A stretch of DNA of 64,000 bases from the NCBI GenBank assembly GCA_964496125.1, contig CAZBXE010000008.1, positions 18,023-82,022 of the forward strand, given 5' to 3'. The notes under the pieces were generated by a model. It made no database searches. It had not been told where the DNA came from and worked only from the letters and a program-made list of their open reading frames with translations. Made by a program: the position numbers and the translations under genes. The stretch comes from CAZBXE01 sp964496125. GTDB lineage: Bacteria > Chlamydiota > Chlamydiia > Chlamydiales > CAZBXE01. Shown here in pieces: positions 1 through 6,333 of the stretch (within the stretch, counting starts at the first letter, position 1; each line of letters starts with the position of its first letter).

Positions 1-194
1 TTTCTGAGAGTAAGTCCTGCTTGCTGCTTTTTTTCTTTGATTTGTGCGAGCTCTTTGGCTTCTTGCATTTTTTGTTCAAATTCCCATTCCAGATCCATTT
101 TGGAAGCAAAATTTAAAACCACAAATAGAATGGGAAGTGCGCCTAAGAAAAGGCCGTAGAGAAGAAGTCTTTGTGTTGATAGCCCTTGCCACAT
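1..194 (-). CDS. Partial gene: membrane-anchored PilN/PilO-like component downstream of PilM-like gene
   Basis: A minus-strand reading frame starts with ATG at 194 and runs off the window at base 1, so only about the first 64 residues are visible. It begins MWQGLSTQRLLLYGLF, has one hydrophobic segment (about residues 9-27) and then a charged, probably coiled-coil stretch rich in Glu, Lys and Gln. A short cytoplasmic tip, one membrane helix and a periplasmic coiled coil is the design of PilN/PilO/GspM proteins. It lies 12 bases downstream of the PilM/GspL-like gene in the same orientation, which supports that role. The family assignment is inferred from topology and position only, because no conserved motif is visible. 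Confidence 0.55.
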   Translation of the reverse strand, partial: MWQGLSTQRLLLYGLFLGALPILFVVLNFASKMDLEWEFEQKMQEAKELAQIKEKKQQAGLTLR

Positions 195-206
195 AGCGTT
201 TGATCC

Positions 207-1802
207 TTACAGGGTTGTATAGATGGTTTTGTCTTTCAAGCAAAAAGATGTTTTATAAAGACTTTTGCTGCTGCTCCATTTGATCTCCTCTTTAGGGTCT
301 ACAATTTCGTTTGGAGCAATGAGCGAATCGTGGAATTCCCTGGCAAGTTTAGGTGAGGTTGAGGAGAGCTCTAGTTCCACTTTAATCTGGTATTTTTCTT
401 TCTTTTTTGTTTGTTCGGGGCGTTTGATCATGGTGTAGGAGAATTTTTCGATGGTAATTTCCTCCCCCCCCTCATCTTTGGATGAAAGAACAGGGTGAGT
501 ACTCAGGTAGGCTAGCACTTCGCTGACAAGGGGTGTCTCTGGCTTAAGGGGATAGCTATCAGGTGTGCTTGCTGATTCTTTGTTTAACATCTCAAGCCTT
601 ACCAAGATGTCGGCTTCCGAGAGAGAGTCTAAGGGCGGAGGGTAACCTCTCTCGTCCCCTTTCCCTCTTTTTTTTCTAAACTGCTCTTCAATTTGTTCGT
701 GTGTTTTACCCACATGAGAAAGAATTTTAGGGTATTCCTTTTGAATCAATGAACGCTCTTTCCAATCAATATAGGCATCTCCTGCAAGGTAAATGGCGGC
801 TGCTAGAGAAAAAGAGCTCACTAGATACAAAACCAAGGTTTTTTTTATTCGTTTGAAGGGGTTTGCATGCGCAAGATCTCCTTGCCGGAAGTTCACTTGG
901 TAGGGAGCTGTCATGAGCCCGCAGAGAGCAAGGCCAATTGGAAGAGCGTTTTCTTGCAAGGCTTCAGGGTCAAGGTCAAGCGTGGGTTTGGGAACAACCA
1001 TCTTTTGTTTAAAACTAGGGAGAAGAAAATCCCCTAACTTTGTGCCTTTAGCGAGCCCTGTAAGCAGAAGGGAATCCATGCGTGTATTGCTTTGTTTTGC
1101 AAGCGCAAAAAGCACCCTAGTAATCTGTTGCCGTAAGAGACTTGCGATTGTGGTAAATCTCTCATCATTTGTAAGATCTATTTTTTCCCATTCAGGGTCA
1201 ATTTCAGAGAGGTTTTCAGAACCAAAAGAAAGTGTATAGCAATTGAGGGGTTTTTGTTTTTCTACAAGCGCGCAAATGGTTTCTCTTGTGCCAACATGTA
1301 AGACGATCTGAGGACCCGTTCCTTCTGACACAAGATCTGCAAAAAAGGCAAGAGCTACGCTTTCGGAAGTGATGACTTCCGCATCGATTTCAAATGCATG
1401 TAGGGTTTCTATTTCCTGTTTTACCGACTCTTTTCTGGCTGAAAGCAGCGTAAGTTTTGTGGCTCCATTTTGACTTTCTAAGATAACACGATCTAGCAGG
1501 GCAACATCCGTTGGATAGGGAAAAAGAGGCTCTGCTTGGAAGGGCAAAGCAGCATCAATGTCTTTTTCCTTTGTAAGTTTTAGGTGTAAGGGACGTAGTA
1601 AATGCAACGAGGAGGGCAGCGCCGTGATCACGAGATCTTCTGGGCTTATGTAAAGCGGCTTTACAGACATTTCTTCCGCCTCTAACCGCTCGTTTCTTTT
1701 TAGAATCACGTTCTCTTTTTCAAGAGCAAGAGAGATAAGGCGCCAAACGCTACCATCGCAGGATATTCCTGTGGCTTGCTTTGCTGTAATTTTCTCTCTC
1801 AT
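207..1802 (-). CDS. PilM/GspL-like actin-fold protein with membrane anchor (secretion/pilus-type inner-membrane platform)
   Basis: About 531 residues. The N-terminal ~330 residues look like the actin-type ATPase fold of PilM/GspL (segments such as QIVLHVGTRETICALV and LLLTGLAKG). A single membrane helix follows at about residue 337-358 (VLYLVSSFSLAAAIYL), then a ~170-residue domain that is probably periplasmic, as in GspL or a PilM-PilN fusion. In type II secretion and type IV pilus machines these proteins couple the cytoplasmic ATPase to the periplasmic scaffold. The reading frame can be extended to a TTG at 1856, but a good promoter lies inside that extension, so ATG 1802 is preferred. That leaves almost no 5' leader and no Shine-Dalgarno sequence. 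Chlamydiae carry a reduced type II secretion set, which fits. The exact subunit name is uncertain. Confidence 0.6.
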   Translation of the reverse strand: MREKITAKQATGISCDGSVWRLISLALEKENVILKRNERLEAEEMSVKPLYISPEDLVITALPSSLHLLRPLHLKLTKEKDIDAALPFQAEPLFPYPTDVALLDRVILESQNGATKLTLLSARKESVKQEIETLHAFEIDAEVITSESVALAFFADLVSEGTGPQIVLHVGTRETICALVEKQKPLNCYTLSFGSENLSEIDPEWEKIDLTNDERFTTIASLLRQQITRVLFALAKQSNTRMDSLLLTGLAKGTKLGDFLLPSFKQKMVVPKPTLDLDPEALQENALPIGLALCGLMTAPYQVNFRQGDLAHANPFKRIKKTLVLYLVSSFSLAAAIYLAGDAYIDWKERSLIQKEYPKILSHVGKTHEQIEEQFRKKRGKGDERGYPPPLDSLSEADILVRLEMLNKESASTPDSYPLKPETPLVSEVLAYLSTHPVLSSKDEGGEEITIEKFSYTMIKRPEQTKKKEKYQIKVELELSSTSPKLAREFHDSLIAPNEIVDPKEEIKWSSSKSLYKTSFCLKDKTIYTTL

Positions 1803-1811
1803 AGGGACAAC

Positions 1812-1840
1812 AGTATACAACAGAAAACCTTTTTTTTCAA
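1812..1840 (-). promoter_or_regulatory. Sigma-70-type promoter for the PilM/GspL-like gene
   Basis: Read on the minus strand: TTGAAA (1840-1835), a 17-base spacer, TATACT (1817-1812). Only 9 bases separate the -10 box from ATG 1802, so the predicted transcript starts 2-3 bases before the start codon. The same TTGAAA-17-TATACT promoter precedes the GreA-fusion gene. Confidence 0.6.
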
Positions 1841-1909
1841 AGGTGACAAAAAACAAATTTTGTAATATGATTTGGGTTTTATACCCGAATTATGGAGCGG
1901 GAATTGTAG

Positions 1910-2158
1910 ATGATGGTGGAAATCATAGATAAAATTTTTTTGTTCTACGTGATTATGTTGTTTATCCGCGTATTCTCCTCATTTTTCCCAGAATACCGCG
2001 ATCATGAGGTGCTCAGGTTTATAGCCTTTTGCACGGATCCCTACCTAAACATTTTTAGAAAAATCATCCCTCCTGCTGGGATGATTGATTTTAGCCCGAT
2101 GATTGCGTTTCTTTTCCTTTCCGTGTTGGAACTATTTTTAAAGAGTTTGTTTTCATGA
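1910..2158 (+). CDS. YggT family membrane protein
   Basis: 82 residues with two hydrophobic segments (about 8-26 and 62-82) flanking the family signature region CTDPYLNIFRKIIPPAGMID, typical of YggT proteins. YggT proteins are small inner-membrane proteins linked to cell division or osmotic tolerance; the molecular role is not settled. Two ATG codons lie in tandem at 1910 and 1913, with GGAG at 1894-1897. The stop overlaps the start of the dihydrouridine synthase gene (ATGA), so the two are translationally coupled. The gene is divergent from the PilM-like gene. Confidence 0.85.
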   Translation: MMVEIIDKIFLFYVIMLFIRVFSSFFPEYRDHEVLRFIAFCTDPYLNIFRKIIPPAGMIDFSPMIAFLFLSVLELFLKSLFS

Positions 2159-3135
2159 ATTTTTTAAAAAAACCTTTTAAGTTCGGGCAAATCGTTCTTC
2201 CAAATAACATCTTTTTTTCGCCTCTGGCTGGTTGCTCTGATTATCCGTTTAGGAAAATGGCAACCGCTTATCGACCAGGCCTTTTCTTTTGTGAAATGGT
2301 GAAGATGGATGCGCTTTTGCGCTACGATAAAAATACGTTTCATCTCCTTGATTACGATGCAGATATGCACCCAATTGGCGCGCAGCTTTGTGGAAGCGAT
2401 CCTAAGTTTGCAGGCCCTTCTGCTAAAATTATTGAGGATTTGGGTTTTGATGTAGTGGATTTTAACTGCGGCTGCCCTGTCGATAAAGTCACAAAGGATG
2501 GTTCTGGCTCTGGCATGCTAAAAAATCCTCAAAAAATTGGGCAGATCATCTCTAATATGGTGGCAAGCGTAAAAATCCCAGTGACTGTAAAGGTTAGGGC
2601 TGGTTGGGATGATGATACGATTGTGGTAGAAGAGATCACAAAGATCGCAGAAGAAGCGGGCGCAACTGCCATAGCGGTACATGCAAGAACAAGGGAGCAG
2701 GGCTATACGGGCGGCGCCAAGTGGGATTACATTAGAAGAAGCAAAACCGCTGCAAATAAAATCCTTGTAATTGGAAACGGTGATGTATTTTCTAAGGAAG
2801 CCGGACTGAAGATGTTTGAAGAAACAGGGTGTGATGCAATCATGGCATCCCGCGCTACGATGGGAGAGCCGTGGATTGCTGAAGAAATCGTGCGTTTTTT
2901 AGAAGGAAATTGTTTGAGGCAGCTCGGGCCGTCTACCTACCGCGACGCCTTGATGCGCCATTTTCATCATGTAAAAACCTATAGCTCTACAAGAAGAGCC
3001 CTTTTGGATATGAGAAGGGTCGGCTGTTGGTATCTAAAAAACGCAGATGGTATACGTTGCTTTAGGGGCAAGATGAGTAAGGCTGAAAGTCTGGAAGAAA
3101 TTGAGAAGCTCATTGAAACCTGTCCCATGGAGTGA
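2155..3135 (+). CDS. dusB: tRNA-dihydrouridine synthase (Dus family)
   Basis: 326 residues. Flavin-dependent reduction of uridines to dihydrouridine in the tRNA D-loop. The N-terminal TIM barrel shows the family landmarks SPLAGCSDYPFR (FMN site), the catalytic cysteine region DFNCGCPVDKVTKDGSGSG, TVKVRAGWD, HARTREQGYTGGAKWD and GNGDVFS, followed by a helical domain from about residue 240. Length is normal for the family. Start ATG overlaps the YggT stop. DusB versus another Dus paralogue cannot be decided from motifs alone; the GSGSGMLKNP sequence and overall length favour the DusB/Nif3-like bacterial group. Confidence in the family is high, in the letter moderate. Confidence 0.93.
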   Translation: MNFLKKPFKFGQIVLPNNIFFSPLAGCSDYPFRKMATAYRPGLFFCEMVKMDALLRYDKNTFHLLDYDADMHPIGAQLCGSDPKFAGPSAKIIEDLGFDVVDFNCGCPVDKVTKDGSGSGMLKNPQKIGQIISNMVASVKIPVTVKVRAGWDDDTIVVEEITKIAEEAGATAIAVHARTREQGYTGGAKWDYIRRSKTAANKILVIGNGDVFSKEAGLKMFEETGCDAIMASRATMGEPWIAEEIVRFLEGNCLRQLGPSTYRDALMRHFHHVKTYSSTRRALLDMRRVGCWYLKNADGIRCFRGKMSKAESLEEIEKLIETCPME

Positions 3136-3263
3136 ATTTGTGGAAGAGGAAATGGGGCCTGGAAAATTTGATGTGATTAAAGCTTCTTTTCGGCCGCAAG
3201 CAAAGGTTTATCCTCAGGTTACAATTCCCAGATCCCATTAAAGATAAGTCTCTTCTGTATTTC

Positions 3264-3292
3264 TTGCCAAGAATTCGACAAGCGACTACGTT
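3264..3292 (+). promoter_or_regulatory. Candidate promoter of the cysteine-rich protein unit
   Basis: TTGCCA (3264-3269), 17-base spacer, TACGTT (3287-3292). The -35 box matches 5 of 6 and the -10 only 3 of 6. The expected start of transcription near 3299 coincides with the beginning of the foldable leader at 3301. The rest of 3136-3263 holds no convincing gene or site. Confidence 0.4.
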
Positions 3293-3300
3293 TTGGTTAA

Positions 3301-3414
3301 GAGGGTGAGTTAAGCATGACTCAAGGCGCGTGCAAGACGCAGTATGGCCGAAAGCGGCCCCTCAATATAGGCAATGACACATGACCTCCCTTGCCAATAA
3401 TCATTAAAGGAGGT
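3301..3414 (+). promoter_or_regulatory. Structured 5' leader: four-helix junction plus pseudoknot covering the Shine-Dalgarno site (riboswitch-like)
   Basis: The leader can form a closing stem (3301-3304 with 3360-3363) around three perfect hairpins: 3306-3310/3319-3323 (TGAGT/ACTCA), 3328-3331/3337-3340 (GCGT/ACGC) and 3346-3350/3355-3359 (GGCCG/CGGCC, loop AAAG). Downstream, GGCAA 3370-3374 pairs with TTGCC 3391-3395, while ACCTCC 3384-3389, inside that loop, pairs with GGAGGT 3409-3414, the ribosome binding site of the next gene. The two stems interleave as an H-type pseudoknot with a one-base junction and an A-rich 13-base final loop, the architecture of several translational riboswitches. 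It matches no riboswitch class I can name. Pairings are read directly; regulation is inferred. Confidence 0.5.
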
Positions 3415-3417
3415 TTT

Positions 3418-3651
3418 ATGAAATCGCTTTTTAAAGGTTCCGTTCTTCTTTCGGCTCTTCTTCTCATGGGCGCATCGCCTATGGTAGAAGCTGGCTGCTC
3501 TTCTTGTTCATCTTGTTGTACAGAGCGCTGTTGCACCCCATGTTGTCCTAAACGATATGTGGCAAGAAACCGTGATGCTTGCTATTGCCCAAGCTGCCAG
3601 CCACCGAATAAGCGCCCAGCTCCTTGCTCTAGCTGCTCTAGCTGCAAATAG
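3418..3651 (+). CDS. Small cysteine-rich secreted protein
   Basis: 77 residues. A Sec signal peptide (MKSLFKGSVLLSALLLMGAS, probable cleavage after VEA at residue 25) is followed by a ~52-residue mature part with 14 cysteines, including CSSCSSCC at its start and CSSCSSCK at its end. Start ATG 3418 is chosen because AAAGGAGGT lies 4-12 bases upstream; an in-frame TTG at 3391 falls inside the leader structure. The gene has its own promoter and terminator. In chlamydiae, small cysteine-rich outer-membrane proteins (OmcA type) are cross-linked by disulfides in the infectious form; this protein has the same style but no lipobox and no clear sequence match to OmcA. Role as an envelope cross-linker is an inference; metal binding is the alternative. 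Confidence 0.75.
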   Translation: MKSLFKGSVLLSALLLMGASPMVEAGCSSCSSCCTERCCTPCCPKRYVARNRDACYCPSCQPPNKRPAPCSSCSSCK

Positions 3652-3663
3652 TCTCTGATTTCT

Positions 3664-3700
3664 AAACCACGACTTTGTTTCATCTTGGTCGTGGTTTTTT
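3664..3700 (+). terminator. Rho-independent terminator after the cysteine-rich gene
   Basis: Perfect 10-bp stem AAACCACGAC (3664-3673) / GTCGTGGTTT (3688-3697), 14-base loop, running into a T tract ending at 3700. It closes the one-gene unit and separates it from the respiratory operon. Confidence 0.85.
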
Positions 3701-3784
3701 ATGTCCAAGAGATGGGCGGGAGAAGATAATCCTGATTCTTAAGGGTGTTAATAAAATTCTTGTTCTGCTACCTTCTCCTTTTTT

Positions 3785-5629
3785 GTGGAGAAGGCTTTGT
3801 CTGAAGCGATTACAAAAGTCTATAAGCAAGTCTACGACGTTGTTATCCCCGATCTTGATTATTACTTATACCAAATTGACTGTAGAGATGGCTGCCCTGT
3901 AAAGACAGATGGCAGAGGCTATATGCTTGCCCTCCATGCTGGTAATCTTCTGGAAGGTTATAAGATTGCTCGGGGCCCCAATCCCTTTGCTTCTGTCTGC
4001 GGTGTTATCTGCGGGGCCCCTTGCGAGATTGCTTGCAGGCGCGACCGTGTTGATAAGACGCTTACTATCAGAGCCCAAAAACGGTATTTGGATGAGTGGT
4101 TTGGCTATACTAAAGACGCTCATATTAAATCTCTTGAATTTAGCTACGCAAGAGGATCGACAAAACCTGTCAAAAATGGGATGAGAATTGGTTGTGTGGG
4201 GGCTGGTGTTGCCTCACTTACCTGCGCGCACGATCTCTTGCGGCTTGGCTATGAAGTAGATGTCTATGAGATGATGAGAATGCCAGGTGGCATGCTTACC
4301 TACGGCGTTCCCACCTATAGGCTCAAGAACCAAATTGTACTAAGTGAGTGTGCTGCGATTGAACATCTTGGCGCAAAGATCATCTACAATACAAAAGTAG
4401 GAAGAGATATCACTCTAGACAATTTGCAAGAGAAGTATGATGCCGTTTTTCTTGGAAATGGGCTCTGGAAATCAAGAGATCTGCCCATAGAAGGGGCTGA
4501 TTTACCAGATGTCATTCGTGGCATCGAATATCTAAGGGTTAAATGCGCAGAAGAAGAGTGGAAAATTGGGAAAAATTTGATTGTGATTGGAGGTGGAAAC
4601 GTAGCTTTCGACGTGGCCAGGACTTCTGTTCGCAATCATACAGATTCGGTAACGATGGTGTGCCTTGAGAGCAGGGATGAGCAGCCGGCCGATGAGTTTG
4701 AGATTGAAGATGGTCTTGGGGAAGGAATTCAGATCATCAACCGGGTGGGGCCGATTAAAGTAGAGCGAAGTGAAGACGGTAAGATTATAGGGTTAAGGGT
4801 AAGACGCATTTCGAGCCTATTTGACTACAATGGACAGTTTTCTCCTCAGTTTATTGAAGGAACAGATTTTGTACTACCCTGCGACTCGATTGCTCTTGCC
4901 ATCGGACAAGGAATGTGCATGAGTATTTTTGATGGATGGAGCAAGAAGGGGGATCTTGCCGTGGAAAGGGGAATTATCAAAACAGAACGGGGCACCGGAC
5001 GCACAAGTGTAAAAGGGATCTACGCAGGGGGAGATGCTGCTTTTGGAGCCGCTCTTTTCATCACGGCAGTAAGACACGGACAAGATGCAGCGCTTGCAAT
5101 CGATGCGGATTTAAGGGGAACTAGGCCCTATAGGGAGTTTTCCGCCGAGTTTACAGAGATCAATCCGATGCGGGACAAAACGTATCTACGCACAAAATGG
5201 GCGCTTCCTACAAGCGTGCCAGCAGATATACGAGCAAAAAACTATGAGATGGTGGAGAATAATTATACGCCACAGGCTGCTTTTGAACAGTCTGGACGCT
5301 GTCTGCAGTGTCATGTTAGCCCTGTTTTTGATGGATCTCTTTGTATTAAATGCAATGGATGTGTTGATGTGTGCCCTGCCAATTGTTTAAAGCAGATTCC
5401 CTTAAGTCAATTGAACATGGATTCAGGTGAGGGCAATGTGCGGACGGCTGTAAATCACTATTACGGTATTGATTCAGAAAATCTTGATGATGAAACCCTT
5501 GATCAGATGGGGACAGTGATGCTAAAAGATGAAGATCTCTGCATTCGCTGCGGACTTTGTGCAGAAAAATGTCCCACGCAAGCCGTCACCATGGATGCCA
5601 TGAATTATACCTTTAGGTGGATAGGGTGA
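3785..5629 (+). CDS. GltD-like FAD/NAD(P) oxidoreductase with C-terminal 2[4Fe-4S] ferredoxin domain
   Basis: 614 residues. The N-terminal iron-sulfur region has cysteines at about 33, 37, 72, 76, 80 and 84 (VCGVICGAPCEIAC), as in the glutamate synthase small subunit family. An FAD-binding fold follows at about 135 (GCVGAGVASL), an NAD(P)-binding fold at about 264 (VIGGGNVAFD), and two ferredoxin motifs lie near 520 (CIKCNGCVDVCPANC) and 585 (CIRCGLCAEKCPTQA). Such proteins move electrons between NAD(P)H, flavin and iron-sulfur partners. No GltB-type large subunit is nearby. Instead the gene heads the quinol oxidase operon, overlapping the next gene by GTGA, so an interaction with the Rieske/b complex or quinone pool is likely. 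Start is GTG 3785; TTG 3797 is also possible because GGAGAAGG lies just before it. Confidence 0.85.
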   Translation: MEKALSEAITKVYKQVYDVVIPDLDYYLYQIDCRDGCPVKTDGRGYMLALHAGNLLEGYKIARGPNPFASVCGVICGAPCEIACRRDRVDKTLTIRAQKRYLDEWFGYTKDAHIKSLEFSYARGSTKPVKNGMRIGCVGAGVASLTCAHDLLRLGYEVDVYEMMRMPGGMLTYGVPTYRLKNQIVLSECAAIEHLGAKIIYNTKVGRDITLDNLQEKYDAVFLGNGLWKSRDLPIEGADLPDVIRGIEYLRVKCAEEEWKIGKNLIVIGGGNVAFDVARTSVRNHTDSVTMVCLESRDEQPADEFEIEDGLGEGIQIINRVGPIKVERSEDGKIIGLRVRRISSLFDYNGQFSPQFIEGTDFVLPCDSIALAIGQGMCMSIFDGWSKKGDLAVERGIIKTERGTGRTSVKGIYAGGDAAFGAALFITAVRHGQDAALAIDADLRGTRPYREFSAEFTEINPMRDKTYLRTKWALPTSVPADIRAKNYEMVENNYTPQAAFEQSGRCLQCHVSPVFDGSLCIKCNGCVDVCPANCLKQIPLSQLNMDSGEGNVRTAVNHYYGIDSENLDDETLDQMGTVMLKDEDLCIRCGLCAEKCPTQAVTMDAMNYTFRWIG

Positions 5630-5769
5630 TCTGGACGCTTATAGGATCTTTTGTTCTTGCCTTTGCCAGTCTTGTTGTTTTTCTCTATTATGCCCTTACA
5701 GGCCAGCTAGAAGCTGGAGAAGATGCTAAATATCAGATGCTACGACAAAAAGAAGAAGTTGACCCTTGA
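5626..5769 (+). CDS. CcoS-like single-helix peptide (cbb3 oxidase assembly)
   Basis: 47 residues from GTG 5626, overlapping the previous stop. One membrane helix (IGSFVLAFASLVVFLYYA) is followed by a short acidic tail containing GQLEAGEDAKYQMLRQ. CcoS proteins, needed for cofactor insertion into cbb3 oxidase, are about this size and have a similar helix followed by GQFDDLDxPAxRIL. The resemblance in layout, plus the cbb3 genes downstream, supports the call, but the sequence match is short. Could also be an uncharacterised small subunit of the Rieske/b complex. Confidence 0.5.
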   Translation: MIWTLIGSFVLAFASLVVFLYYALTGQLEAGEDAKYQMLRQKEEVDP

Positions 5770-5823
5770 TTAACTAATAAAAATTTGTCATAACGTCTCT
5801 ATTCAATGTGGTAGTGGAGTGGT

Positions 5824-6333
5824 ATGCCTAAAAATCGAAATTCGCTCAATCGTGATTCCGAGAGTAGGGATCCTAAGATCTCAAGGAGAACATTTCTGGC
5901 TCTCTTAGGAGCAGGGGCGGGTCTTGGAGCTTTGCAGGTATTTGGGGCTACATTTCTTGGTTTTTTATATCCAAATGCGATGAAGATACCTCCAAGCGTT
6001 TTTTCTATTGGTAGGCCTGAGGATCTCCTTTCGCGTGAAGGGAAGTTTTTTGATGCGAAGCAGAAGGTTTTTGTTGAGTCAAAAGCTGGAAAAATACGTG
6101 TTCAAACGGCTGTTTGCACGCATTTAGGTTGCACAGTGCACATGGTGCCTACAGGATATCAGTGCCCCTGCCATGGATCGACTTACGATCGGGAAGGCAA
6201 GAATACGGGAGGACCAGCCCCAGCTCCGCTTGCCTTTTTTCATGTCTTCAAGGGGGCTACAGGAGAGCTTATGGTGGATAAGTTTAAGCTTTTGTATGAC
6301 CCCGAATCTGCTTGGTATGGGAGCATGGTATAA
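5824..6333 (+). CDS. Rieske [2Fe-2S] iron-sulfur protein of the quinol:cytochrome c reductase
   Basis: 169 residues. A twin-arginine type N-terminus (SRRTFLALLGAGAGLGAL, residues 20-37) serves as export signal and membrane anchor. The cluster ligands are intact: CTHLGC at 98-103 and CPCHG at 114-118 (Cys98, His100, Cys114, His117 as ligands; Cys103 and Cys116 form the usual disulfide), followed by a GGPAPAPL proline loop. The protein takes one electron from quinol at the positive-side site and passes it to the c-type cytochrome. It is coupled to cytochrome b by a TAATG overlap. The intergenic stretch 5770-5823 carries a TTGTCA box and a GGAG ribosome site, so an internal promoter is possible. 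Confidence 0.95.
   Translation: MPKNRNSLNRDSESRDPKISRRTFLALLGAGAGLGALQVFGATFLGFLYPNAMKIPPSVFSIGRPEDLLSREGKFFDAKQKVFVESKAGKIRVQTAVCTHLGCTVHMVPTGYQCPCHGSTYDREGKNTGGPAPAPLAFFHVFKGATGELMVDKFKLLYDPESAWYGSMV

Noticed and set aside
3140..3241. Short frame from GTG 3140 (33 codons) after dusB
   Set aside because: No ribosome site, no recognisable protein, lies upstream of the likely promoter; probably chance.
3301..3363. Cloverleaf-like fold as a possible tRNA
   Set aside because: Only 63 bases, four-pair closing stem, no T-loop consensus and no usable anticodon loop; better explained as part of a leader.
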